Positions 54,333 to 62,672 of a DNA stretch of 64,000 nt are shown here, in pieces. This DNA comes from Bacteroides sp. (GTDB lineage Bacteria > Bacteroidota > Bacteroidia > Bacteroidales > Bacteroidaceae): positions 1-64,000 of the forward strand of contig JAJQFD010000034.1 in the NCBI GenBank assembly GCA_021201335.1. The letters run 5' to 3'. Positions within the stretch are counted from its first letter, which is position 1, and the number at the start of each line of letters is the position of its first letter. Both the position numbers and the translations under genes were made by a program. Below the pieces are notes generated by a model, which was given only the letters and a program-made list of their open reading frames with translations, was not told the origin of the DNA and made no database searches.

Positions 54333-55956
54333 TAACAAAAGCACAAGCTTGCATTTTTTTTTGATTATTTTCGTTTGTTTTTTTGCATTCTTCGTCAATA
54401 ATCGGATTGTTCCGGCGGACCTCATGGAATCTCGTAATCTGGCTACAGCCCAGGAGATGGTTCGTACAGGCAATTATCTGATTCCCACCATGAATGGAGA
54501 ACTACGTTTGGAAAAGCCTCCTTTGCCCACCTGGATTGCTGCAGTGGTGGAACAAGTTTTACCAGATAATTTAGTTGCCCAACGATCGGTAGCCGGAGTG
54601 TTTGCTACCCTCATGGTTATATTCTTATTTTTGCTGGTCAGGCGATTTACGAAAAATCCGGTTCCTGCTCTCATTGCTTCCATTGTGTTAGCTACATCCT
54701 TTAATGTAATTATGATGGGGCGGACAGCTACCTGGGATATTTATTGTCATAGTTTTATGCTAGGGGCAATTTACTTCTTCGTTACTGGCTTTATGCGAAA
54801 AGGAAGCCAATGGATGCAGTTTTCTCTGGCAGGAGTATTTATGGGACTTTCGTTTCTAAGCAAAGGTCCGGTTTCATTTTATGCTTTATTGTTACCGTTC
54901 CTTATCAGTTATTTTGTGGCATTGCGCCCTTCCGCCCGTGGAAAAAAATTGCCATTGGTGTTGATGATTGTTATTTGTTTGATAATCTCTTTCTGGTGGC
55001 CAGCTTATATCGCTTTTTTCCACCCGGAGACCGGTTTGGCGATAGCCAATAAAGAATCCTCTTCGTGGATAAATCACAATGTCCGGCCTTCTTGGTATTA
55101 TTGGAAATTCCCGGCAGAAGCTGGTATCTGGGCTGCATTCTGGATTACATCTCTTATTTATTATTTCTGGAAAAAGAAACCGGAAAACCGAAAGATTTAT
55201 TTCTTTTCAATCATATGGACCTTTGCAGCACTTATTTTACTGTCGGTAATTCCCGAAAAAAAAACAAGGTATTTGCTTCCGTTATTGATACCCGGAGCTA
55301 TGAATATTTCTTTTTATTTTTATCAAAGTATGCAAGGTATAATGGCAAGGAATGAAAAGATCGTTTTTCGAATCAATGGGTTCATTATAGGTCTTGTTGC
55401 ATTGCTCATCCCGGCGGTTATCTACTTTATTATACCTGATCCTGGTATCTCTTCTTTAATTTTTATTCTGATATCTGTGCTAAGCCTGGTGTTAGCAGTT
55501 TGTATTTTTAAAGTTTTATTTGCTAGACACACGATAAGAATTGGATCATTTTTTGCCTTGGTAACACTATTAATGATGATGTTTGAGAGTTTCTGTTTGA
55601 TTCCTGTAGGGGATATGTTTATTAATGACAATCTTCATAGTATCCACCACTTACGGGAAGAGTCGAGAGTAAAAGGGTTACCCTTTTATCACCCACAGGA
55701 GGAACCTTTACGTATGGAATTAGTATACGAAGCAAATAGGACGATACGACCTTTGGAATTAAACAATGATAGCATACTACAGGCAAGTTTACCGTTTGTA
55801 ATTGTTTCAACACAGCCGGTAAAAGAACTTTTTGGAGATAAACATGTTTCCATCGAAATAATTGATACATTCGATAATAACTGGCGGAAGGTGACAGATA
55901 AGCGTTACAACCAAAATTTAGTAAAGGAAGTGGCTATTATACGCAAGCCTAATTAG
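54325..55956 (+). CDS. ArnT-like (GT39/GT83-type) integral membrane glycosyltransferase
   Basis: 543 residues from ATG 54325 (a TTG at 54319 is also in frame). About eleven to twelve membrane segments; the first periplasmic loop holds the acidic pair PADLMESRNLATAQEM and the motif RLEKPPLPTWIAAV, the hallmark of ArnT/PMT-type lipid-linked sugar transferases. A C-terminal periplasmic part (about 430-543) follows. It would move a sugar from a polyprenyl-phosphate carrier to lipid A or another envelope acceptor. The GT2 and LAB_N genes directly convergent to it are natural partners for making and moving the lipid-linked donor. Confidence 0.88.
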   Translation: MYNNKSTSLHFFLIIFVCFFAFFVNNRIVPADLMESRNLATAQEMVRTGNYLIPTMNGELRLEKPPLPTWIAAVVEQVLPDNLVAQRSVAGVFATLMVIFLFLLVRRFTKNPVPALIASIVLATSFNVIMMGRTATWDIYCHSFMLGAIYFFVTGFMRKGSQWMQFSLAGVFMGLSFLSKGPVSFYALLLPFLISYFVALRPSARGKKLPLVLMIVICLIISFWWPAYIAFFHPETGLAIANKESSSWINHNVRPSWYYWKFPAEAGIWAAFWITSLIYYFWKKKPENRKIYFFSIIWTFAALILLSVIPEKKTRYLLPLLIPGAMNISFYFYQSMQGIMARNEKIVFRINGFIIGLVALLIPAVIYFIIPDPGISSLIFILISVLSLVLAVCIFKVLFARHTIRIGSFFALVTLLMMMFESFCLIPVGDMFINDNLHSIHHLREESRVKGLPFYHPQEEPLRMELVYEANRTIRPLELNNDSILQASLPFVIVSTQPVKELFGDKHVSIEIIDTFDNNWRKVTDKRYNQNLVKEVAIIRKPN

Positions 55957-55967
55957 AGAGTGTATCT

Positions 55968-56612
55968 TTAGAGGATTTTTTGCTTTTTATGCCATTTGAA
56001 CTGACAAGCAATCATGATATTGCGTATATAAACGATAAATCCTGCTGATTGTCCGAGGATTAGAACCAAATCCTGGCGTATAAGCGCATAACAAATAATC
56101 ATTGCGGAACCTGTAAGGCTGATAACCCAGAACATAACGGGTAAAACCGATTCGCCGGCCTTACGGGAATACAACCATTGATATACAAAGCGTAGCGTAA
56201 AAGTAAACTGCCCGGCCACCCCAAAAAGAATGAGCCATACCGGTAGGTCTTCCTGCTCGAAAAGACGGACAATTGTTTCATGTCCCTGAAGTAAAAAATA
56301 TCCGACTGCCATTACGGGAACCAATGCAAATAAAGCTCGAAGAATTTTGGGTAACAGCATCCACGAACCTTTACTTTTCAGATTCCAGATATAGATGTAA
56401 TAAGAGATTAATTGGCCCAGAATTATGGCAAAATCATTCCGTAACCATCCGTAAATGCAAAGCATAAAAGAAGCAACCATACTAAGCTGCCAGAAAATAG
56501 TGGGGGAAAGAACTTTATGAGCCTTTTCGGAAGCAATCCATTGAATCAAGAGGCGGGCAGAAAAAAGTAACTGTGCCAGAAGACCGATACCTAAAATTAA
56601 ATAGTAGCTCAT
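55968..56612 (-). CDS. Membrane protein with duplicated LAB_N (lipid-A-disaccharide synthase N-terminal) domain
   Basis: 214 residues, six membrane segments in two repeated halves: LFSARLLIQWIASEKAHKVLSPTIFWQLSM and TLRFVYQWLYSRKAGESVLPVMFWVISL (each quoted in parts) share the Q-W-x-x-S-x-K/R pattern followed by P-x-x-FW. This LAB_N domain occurs fused to LpxB in some bacteria and as a free protein in Bacteroidetes; its two-repeat, three-helix form resembles small PQ-loop-type transporters. A role in handling lipid-linked sugars with the GT2 gene (4-nt overlap upstream) is inferred. Confidence 0.85.
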   Translation of the reverse strand: MSYYLILGIGLLAQLLFSARLLIQWIASEKAHKVLSPTIFWQLSMVASFMLCIYGWLRNDFAIILGQLISYYIYIWNLKSKGSWMLLPKILRALFALVPVMAVGYFLLQGHETIVRLFEQEDLPVWLILFGVAGQFTFTLRFVYQWLYSRKAGESVLPVMFWVISLTGSAMIICYALIRQDLVLILGQSAGFIVYIRNIMIACQFKWHKKQKIL

Positions 56613-57340
56613 AAATCGGTGCTTGAAATTGAATAATTAATGTAACGTTTTCTCATCCAGCGATAAGCAAAGCAATCATTGAAAGGACCTACTAATCGAT
56701 TCCAAAGATGATATTTCGATTTTCCGGCAATACGGGGAAAGTGACGAACGGGTATTTGTTTAACATTGCCCCCATCCTGTAATTGTATTAATGCAGGGAA
56801 AAAACGATGCATGCCTGTAAATAACGGAATTCTTTTCGCATAAGCGGTTTTCATTACTTTTAACGGGCAGCCTGTGTCTTCTGCATCATCATGTGTCATC
56901 ATACGCCGGAAGCTATTGGCTATTTTGGAAGACATTTTTTTCACAAAACTATCTTTTCGCCCGGTGCGAATGCCCATGACCAAAGCATATTCCGGAGCAT
57001 ATTCCAGTAAAAGATTAAAATCAGCAGGAGCAGTTTGCAAATCTGCATCAATATATCCCACGTATTCAGAAAAAGTATAATCAATGCCTGCTTTTAATGC
57101 TGCACTTAAGCCTTTGTTCTTTTCGAAAGAAATGTAAAACATGTTGTCATGACGATTACAGACCTCTTTAAGCATTTGTTCACTATTGTCTCTCGAACCA
57201 TCATTAACAAACAGGACACAACTTTCTATTCTGGCAGTTTTTAAGAAAGATGAGAGTTCAGATTCGAGCCTGAGGATATTGTCTTGTTCATCGTAGACAG
57301 GTACTATGACTGTGAATTGAAATTGGCCGGTTTTATTCAT
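56609..57340 (-). CDS. Family 2 glycosyltransferase, DPM1/ArnC-like
   Basis: 243 residues, a single GT-A domain: VIVPVYDEQDNILRL, VNDGSRDNSEQML, KNKGLSAALKAGIDY, YIDADLQTAPADF (DxD), and GKSKYHLWNRLVGPFNDCF near the end, which is typical of polyprenyl-phosphate sugar synthases. It lacks the C-terminal membrane pair of ArnC. It likely transfers a sugar from a nucleotide to undecaprenyl phosphate, supplying the ArnT-like enzyme. Overlaps the LAB_N gene by 4 nt (ATGA). Confidence 0.9.
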   Translation of the reverse strand: MNKTGQFQFTVIVPVYDEQDNILRLESELSSFLKTARIESCVLFVNDGSRDNSEQMLKEVCNRHDNMFYISFEKNKGLSAALKAGIDYTFSEYVGYIDADLQTAPADFNLLLEYAPEYALVMGIRTGRKDSFVKKMSSKIANSFRRMMTHDDAEDTGCPLKVMKTAYAKRIPLFTGMHRFFPALIQLQDGGNVKQIPVRHFPRIAGKSKYHLWNRLVGPFNDCFAYRWMRKRYINYSISSTDL

Positions 57341-57477
57341 CGTTTTTTATGTAATTAAAGATGTATTTAGTTTTTTGCCCTACAAAATAAAGTAACTTTT
57401 TGCAGAAATTTCAAATTATGATAAAGAATGCATCTCCTTCTGAAAAAGAGAGAATTCCGAATTAGCGTATTTATTTC

Positions 57478-57485
57478 TATATTTG
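57478..57485 (+). promoter_or_regulatory. -7 promoter element for the two-component pair
   Basis: TATATTTG, exact TAnnTTTG match; the predicted transcript start near 57492 supports ATG 57516 over the earlier in-frame start at 57483. Confidence 0.5.
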
Positions 57486-57515
57486 AGCACAAAGATATTT
57501 ATATATAACAGAATT

Positions 57516-58191
57516 ATGAAGATTTTGATCATAGAAGATGAAAAAGACCTTTCTTTTAATATTGTAAAATACCTATCGACAGATAATTATATCTGTGAAC
57601 AGGCATTCAACTTTGAAATGGGGGTGGAAAAAATCTCCTTATATACGTACGATTGTATTTTAGTTGATCTCAATTTGCCAGGAGGAGAAGGTATGAAAAT
57701 TATCGAGGAAATAAAGAAACGTAATTTGAAAAGTGGAATAATAATTATATCGGCTAGGGGATCTTTAGATAGCAGAATAGAAGGACTCAAAATCGGTGCA
57801 GATGATTATTTAACTAAACCTTTTGCTCTATCGGAATTAAGTGTTCGAATATATGCATTAATGAGGCGGCAACAATTTTCAAATACGAACACGTTAACTT
57901 CGGGTAATCTGGAGATTGATTTGCTTGCTAAAAAAAGTAAAAGTAGGGCACTACAATATTACATTAACCAAATCAGAATATGAATTATTACTTTTTTTAA
58001 TTGGAAATAAAAACCGGGTAGTGCCGAAAAACGCGATAGCCGAACATCTCTCTGGGGATATGGCCGATATGCTCGATAGCCATAACTTTGTATATGCCCA
58101 TATAAAGAACCTAAAGGCCAAACTATCGAATGTGGGTTGTCTTTCAATAATAAAAACAATATATGGTACCGGATATCAATGGCAAGAATGA
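57516..58191 (+). pseudogene. OmpR-family response regulator broken by an A-run frameshift
   Basis: The receiver domain is intact: MKILIIEDEKD, phospho-Asp in DCILVDLNLPGG, GADDYLTKPFA with the conserved Lys. After GNLEIDLLAKK the reading frame is lost and ends at 57983. In the +1 frame the sequence continues without a gap as KVKVGHYNITLTKSEYELLL through VVPKNAIAEHL and KTIYGTGYQWQE, the full winged-helix DNA-binding domain, ending at 58191. The shift falls in the A7 run at 57930-57936; with six A the gene is a normal 225-residue regulator. As given it yields a receiver without DNA-binding domain. Confidence 0.85.
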
Positions 58192-59462
58192 GGAGTTTAG
58201 CAAATAAGAACTTTCGATTATTTTTGAGGTCAACAGGGGTTATATTTCTTTTCAGTGCACCTGTCCTGTTTTTCTCTATGGTGTTTTTTTATGCAAAGGA
58301 TCTGGATGAATTGATTTGGTTTCGGAGAGATGAATTTATATCAAAAAATCTGCCCGAATTCGAGCAAACGGATATTGAAATATGGAATCATTATACGGAA
58401 GATGTTCAGATACTGGAATATAAAGATTCTTATATTTTAGATAAACCGCTACAGGAACCTTATTTTAATAAAGCCGAAGGACATCCGGTCGATTATCGGG
58501 TGCTCTATTCCAAAATTGAAATAGAGAATCAACCTTATATTTTAATGTCCCGGATACCCATGATTGAGAATCATGATCTAATGTTGACATTTGTTGTTCA
58601 ATATCTGATATTATTTGTTCTCTTGTTTCTAATGCTGCTAATTATACTCCGAAAAATAACCAAAAAAGTCTGGCAACCCTTTTATGATACATTAGGTAAA
58701 ATCCAAAACTTTCATCTTGAAATGGAAAGTCCTCCAAGATTTGGAGAAACAAATATCATTGAATTTGCAAATCTGAATAACTTATTAACCCATTTAATGG
58801 AAAATAATCTACGGGTTTATAAAGAACAAAAAGAATTTATCGAAAATGCTTCTCACGAATTGCAAACACCTCTTGCCGTTTTCCAATCTCAATTGGATAT
58901 ATTGATACAGAGTCCCGATATTAACTAGCAACAAGTTGAAGTCATACAGTCTTTATATTCCGTATCATCGAGAATGACGCGCTTAAATAAGAATCTGTTA
59001 CTCCTGGCAAGAATTAGTAATAAACAATATGCTCAGATGGAAGAAATCGATTTTGTTCAGATACTCTATCAGCAGCTATTATATTTACGGGAACAGGCTG
59101 AAAGCGAAGGTATCAGGGTGGAAGTCTATGTAGAAAATCCCTTAGTAGTGAAAGCCAATAAAACCTTGCTGGAAAGTCTCATAACAAATCTGGTTGTAAA
59201 TGCCATTAATCATAATACCAACGGGGGTGAAATTAAAATGAGTATTCAGGACAATAGTTTTATCATAATGAATACAGGGCAATCTCAGCCTCTGGATCCA
59301 GATAAGATTTTCAGAAGATTCAATAAAACAACACATGAGAAAAAAGGGAACGGATTAGGTTTATCCATCGTTTTGCAAATATGTAAACTACATAATTGGG
59401 AATTAGAATATCGGTATGAAAACGGATATCATACTTTTATAGTTTCCTTCCGTATTATCTAA
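58188..59462 (+). pseudogene. Sensor histidine kinase interrupted by an in-frame amber codon
   Basis: Starts at ATG 58188, overlapping the regulator's stop (ATGA). Two membrane segments (about 12-34 and 130-152) enclose a periplasmic sensor of about 95 residues; the H-box is ASHELQTPLAVF. At codon 247 (58926-58928) a TAG stops the frame after SPDIN, inside the second HisKA helix. The same frame continues directly QQVEVIQSLYS ... MTRLNKNLLLLARI, then N-box LVVNAINHN and the ATPase end GNGLGLSIVLQICKLH, finishing at 59462. One base change would restore a 424-residue kinase. The truncated product lacks the ATP-binding domain. Confidence 0.87.
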
Positions 59463-59580
59463 GCATGTAATCCTAAATTTCGGGAGCTCGAATAAAAATC
59501 AAAACTTTTTAAAGCGTCAGTTGTTGTAAATCAGAGTAATATAAAAGTTTTACCATTGCGAAAACTAAACATTATTATTT

Positions 59581-59739
59581 ATGAAAGAGACTCTGATTAT
59601 AATTGTAAAGAAAACCGTTCTTTTCTTTCTGGGAATGGTTTTGACTTTGCTGGCATATTATACAAACGAGAAATATAAAGCAAGTCATGAAACGGATGCA
59701 CTAACTACAGCTACTCAGTTAATGCCGGAAAAGAAGTAG
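59581..59739 (+). CDS. Short single-span membrane protein ahead of rnfC
   Basis: A 52-residue reading frame from ATG 59581 to TAG 59739: basic/hydrophobic start MKETLIIIVKKTVLFFLG, one membrane segment to about residue 27, then a polar tail (YYTNEKYKASHETDALTT) ending EKK. It lies 3 nt before the rnfC start, so it is likely cotranscribed. The family is not recognised; coding is supported by the membrane profile and tight spacing only. Confidence 0.6.
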   Translation: MKETLIIIVKKTVLFFLGMVLTLLAYYTNEKYKASHETDALTTATQLMPEKK

Positions 59740-59742
59740 CCT

Positions 59743-61017
59743 ATGATGATGCATATAAACTCCATGAAGGATATAACGAAGGATAAAGAAATTATTATTC
59801 TGAAAGATCCTGAAATAATAAAAATTCCCCTGATAGAGAAATTCGGAGGCAAGCCTAAACCTATTGTCCATCCGGGAGAACATGTAAAGAGGTACCAGTT
59901 AATAGCCAAGTCTGAAGAAGATTTTTCAGATTCTGTACATTCTCCTGTTTCCGGCACAGTTCAGAAAATTGAAACAATCAAACAAGTTGATGATACAGAA
60001 GCATTGACTATTTTCATCCGGAATGACGGACAAGATAGTGAAACCCAGGAACCCCTCGGTGATATCAAAACAGATACTCCGGATGAAATTCTTGAGTTAA
60101 TTGTAAAAGCAGGAATCGTCGGCTTGGGTGGTGCTCAGTTTCCTACTGCGAAGAAATACGACCGCAAGGATAAAGATGTACGAACCTTTATCATCAACGG
60201 CGCAGAATGTGAACCTTATCTGACTGCTGATTTTGCCCTGATGAAGCATCATGCTCCCGAAATCCTGGAAGCAATCGCCATTATTGACAGAGTGTTGGAT
60301 GCCGAAGAAATAGTAATAGCTTTCGAAAAGACCAACCAAGAGTTGGAAGATGTATTCGGACCCTTACTCAATTCCGATAATTACAAAAAGATAACTACCC
60401 GGATTGTTCCGGATGAATATCCACAGGGAGGTGAGTTGCAATTGGCAAAAACAATTACCGGTATCGAGATAACCAAAGGGGATATTCCTCTGGACTATGG
60501 TATTATTGTAAGCAATGTGGAAACAGTATATGCTGTTTACAATGCGACGGTAAATGGAAAACCGCTAACGGAACGTATTATCACTATTTCAGGTGAAAGG
60601 GTGGCGCACCCCGGTAATTACCGGGTAAAAATAGGCACCCCAGTTGAACATGTGCTTGAATGTTGTGAAGTAAATCTGCAAGATACAGTTGTTATTTCGG
60701 GAGGCCCGATGATGAGTCCACAGATTATCGATCTTTCTGCTCCTTTGCATAAAGGTTCGCTGGGATTGCTCGCGTTGCCAAAGAAACATATTGACCGGAT
60801 AGCCTGCATCTGGTGTGGGTATTGTGTGGATGTTTGTCCCATGAATTTGATGCCCATGCAGTTCCATCAATTCTATAAGAAAAAACAATATGTCCGGTTA
60901 AGCGATTACGATATAAACGATTGTATTGAGTGCGGCGCATGTGAATATATATGTCCCAGTAACGTTCCGTTGCTGGAAAGTATCACCGAAGGAAAAAACA
61001 TATTAAAAGAGAAGTAA
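59743..61017 (+). CDS. rnfC: RnfC-like electron transport complex subunit
   Basis: 424 residues (internal Met at codon 8 is an alternative start). N-terminal barrel-sandwich (KPKPIVHPGEHVKRYQLIA), the NADH/FMN-type region GLGGAQFPTAKKY and INGAECEPYLTADFALM, a SLBB-like part, and two 4Fe-4S sites CIWCGYCVDVCPMNLMP and CIECGACEYICPSNVPL. The peripheral Rnf subunit takes electrons from NADH or ferredoxin. Compared with standard RnfC the N-terminal TFxGGxH segment is missing, so this is a divergent member. 1 nt before rnfD. Confidence 0.92.
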   Translation: MMMHINSMKDITKDKEIIILKDPEIIKIPLIEKFGGKPKPIVHPGEHVKRYQLIAKSEEDFSDSVHSPVSGTVQKIETIKQVDDTEALTIFIRNDGQDSETQEPLGDIKTDTPDEILELIVKAGIVGLGGAQFPTAKKYDRKDKDVRTFIINGAECEPYLTADFALMKHHAPEILEAIAIIDRVLDAEEIVIAFEKTNQELEDVFGPLLNSDNYKKITTRIVPDEYPQGGELQLAKTITGIEITKGDIPLDYGIIVSNVETVYAVYNATVNGKPLTERIITISGERVAHPGNYRVKIGTPVEHVLECCEVNLQDTVVISGGPMMSPQIIDLSAPLHKGSLGLLALPKKHIDRIACIWCGYCVDVCPMNLMPMQFHQFYKKKQYVRLSDYDINDCIECGACEYICPSNVPLLESITEGKNILKEK

Positions 61018-61018
61018 C

Positions 61019-62071
61019 ATGTATCTGATTAAGAAAGAATATAATCCCTATCTACATAAAAATGATTCCACCCAACGTGTAATGGCAGATGTAATTCTGG
61101 CACTAATGCCGGTTGCTGTCATGATGTGGGTAGGTTATGGATTTACTCCCCTAATGGTGGTGCTGGTAGCTATCGGGAGCGCTTTACTAACCGAATTTCT
61201 TTTTAATGCTTTGCTTCGAAGAGATACCCGTTCCTTAGGGGATGGTTCATCTATTGTTACCGGTTTGTTGCTGGCTTGCACGATCGGACCGTTTACTCCC
61301 TTACCCATTGTGGCCGTAGGAGGAATTACAGCTGTTCTTTTCGGAAAAATGCTTTGGGGTGGTTTAGGTAAAAATTGCTTTAATCCGGCCTTGTTCGGTC
61401 GTGAATGTATGGTGGTACTTTTTCCAGCCATCATGAACTCCGGCGAAATCTTTACGAATACAGCTTCTCTCCATATGAGGGAGCTTACCCTGTTTCAAAA
61501 TGAATTCTGGGATCATCTCCTTTTTCGTCCGGTAGGTGCTATCGGAGAATATTCGCCCTTACTTTTGATAGTAGGAGGATTCTACCTTTTAGCCCGTAGA
61601 AGAATCTCCTGGCATATCCCAATGGGATTATTAACCGTTTTTGCCCTGCTTCTTTTTATCTTTCGTGAGCATGCTCTGGGTTTCACGATCGGAGGTTTGT
61701 TTCTGGGTACCCTTTATATGGCTACTGATATGCCAACCAGTTCTTCCACGCATGCGGGCAAGATTTACTTTGGTGTCATGATTGCCATCTGTGCCTTTAT
61801 TTGTTTATGGTTTGGAATTATCAGAGGCTATTTTTCGTATGCTATCTTGCTGATGAACGCATTTGTCGTTCCTATCAATTGGGTGTTTCGTCCTCGTACC
61901 TGGGGAAGAGAAGCAGGTGTTTCGACACGTATCTGGCAGGCTGCATTGCTCACAATCATTATTTTAATTGTGCTTGCCGGAATAATATGGATACATAAGG
62001 CAGACTTAATGCTTTATCCGATGATTGCTCTTGTGCTATATTCACTGGTAAGGTTTAAGTTTTCGGAATGA
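61019..62071 (+). CDS. rnfD: RnfD-like integral membrane electron transport subunit
   Basis: 350 residues with about nine to ten membrane segments. RnfD/NqrB signatures: DGSSIVTGLLLACTIGPFTPL, CFNPALFGRECMVVLFP, and MATDMPTSSSTHAGKIYFG, which contains the Thr-bearing motif used for covalent FMN attachment. It forms part of the ion-translocating membrane core. It follows rnfC but the expected rnfG, rnfE, rnfA (and rnfB upstream) are absent; a minus-strand gene follows at once. Confidence 0.92.
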   Translation: MYLIKKEYNPYLHKNDSTQRVMADVILALMPVAVMMWVGYGFTPLMVVLVAIGSALLTEFLFNALLRRDTRSLGDGSSIVTGLLLACTIGPFTPLPIVAVGGITAVLFGKMLWGGLGKNCFNPALFGRECMVVLFPAIMNSGEIFTNTASLHMRELTLFQNEFWDHLLFRPVGAIGEYSPLLLIVGGFYLLARRRISWHIPMGLLTVFALLLFIFREHALGFTIGGLFLGTLYMATDMPTSSSTHAGKIYFGVMIAICAFICLWFGIIRGYFSYAILLMNAFVVPINWVFRPRTWGREAGVSTRIWQAALLTIIILIVLAGIIWIHKADLMLYPMIALVLYSLVRFKFSE

Positions 62072-62092
62072 GTTTTTCCCATTGTATATTGG

Positions 62093-62632
62093 TTAGGGTT
62101 GATTATCATTGATATCAATAGTAATAGTTGCAATAGAAGATCGGTATTTTTCATCTTCATAAGGAGGCTTTCCTTTAATATCATACATGACTTCTAGTAA
62201 TCCTTTAAAACTTTTATTGGGGAAAAATGTGATTTCCTTCCTCTCAGGAGCATATAAACATTCACCTTTTCCGGGAACCGTATATTTCCGTACATATCCC
62301 AGGCAAGTATATTCATCTGACCAGACTCTGAAACTTTCCGGCTCAATGTTATCCTGGCTTGGTGTCGATCCATTGCTTCCAAACGCTACATCGTTGTCCA
62401 GAGGCTTAAGCCTAACGGGGCACCGGCGGTGATTTAAATAATCATCTTCGCTATGAGCAGCATAAAGTGGCGTTATCTTTAGGTTTTTGATCACATTAGT
62501 ATTAAAATCTTTCCCATAAAATATCCCATCCGGTTCTGTTTTCAGGAAAGTTTCCGGTAAAATAGATTGTTTAGTAATATGGTAATGAAAGCTTTTCCAG
62601 TCTTCTTGGTATAAGACATGCGTACAATTCAC
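62093..62632 (-). CDS. Unrecognised ORF, possibly 5'-truncated
   Basis: 179 codons opening at a GTG (62632) with no ATG before residue about 145, no signal peptide, and an immediately preceding stop codon. Content is polar with several Cys and a beta-rich C-terminal half (FFPNKSFKGLLEVMYDIKG ... SSIATITIDINDNQP), which looks like the end of an immunoglobulin-like or surface-protein domain. Only 40 bp separate its start from the GH2 gene, so no normal upstream region exists. It may be the remnant of a larger exported protein. No function can be given. Confidence 0.5.
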   Translation of the reverse strand: MNCTHVLYQEDWKSFHYHITKQSILPETFLKTEPDGIFYGKDFNTNVIKNLKITPLYAAHSEDDYLNHRRCPVRLKPLDNDVAFGSNGSTPSQDNIEPESFRVWSDEYTCLGYVRKYTVPGKGECLYAPERKEITFFPNKSFKGLLEVMYDIKGKPPYEDEKYRSSIATITIDINDNQP

Positions 62633-62641
62633 TATTTTTTA

Positions 62642-62649
62642 TATATTTG
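62642..62649 (+). promoter_or_regulatory. -7 promoter element for the GH2 gene
   Basis: TATATTTG, exact TAnnTTTG match, 23 nt before the ATG at 62673. Confidence 0.5.
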
Positions 62650-62672
62650 TAGGTAACTAATTACATGAAGCA

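Noticed and set aside
57930..57936. A7 run considered as a programmed ribosomal frameshift site
   Set aside because: Joining the domains needs a +1 shift, while A-run programmed sites usually drive -1; the partner kinase is also broken, so decay is simpler.
58926..58928. TAG considered as a pyrrolysine or other recoded codon
   Set aside because: No recoding signal is visible and the adjacent regulator is also disrupted.
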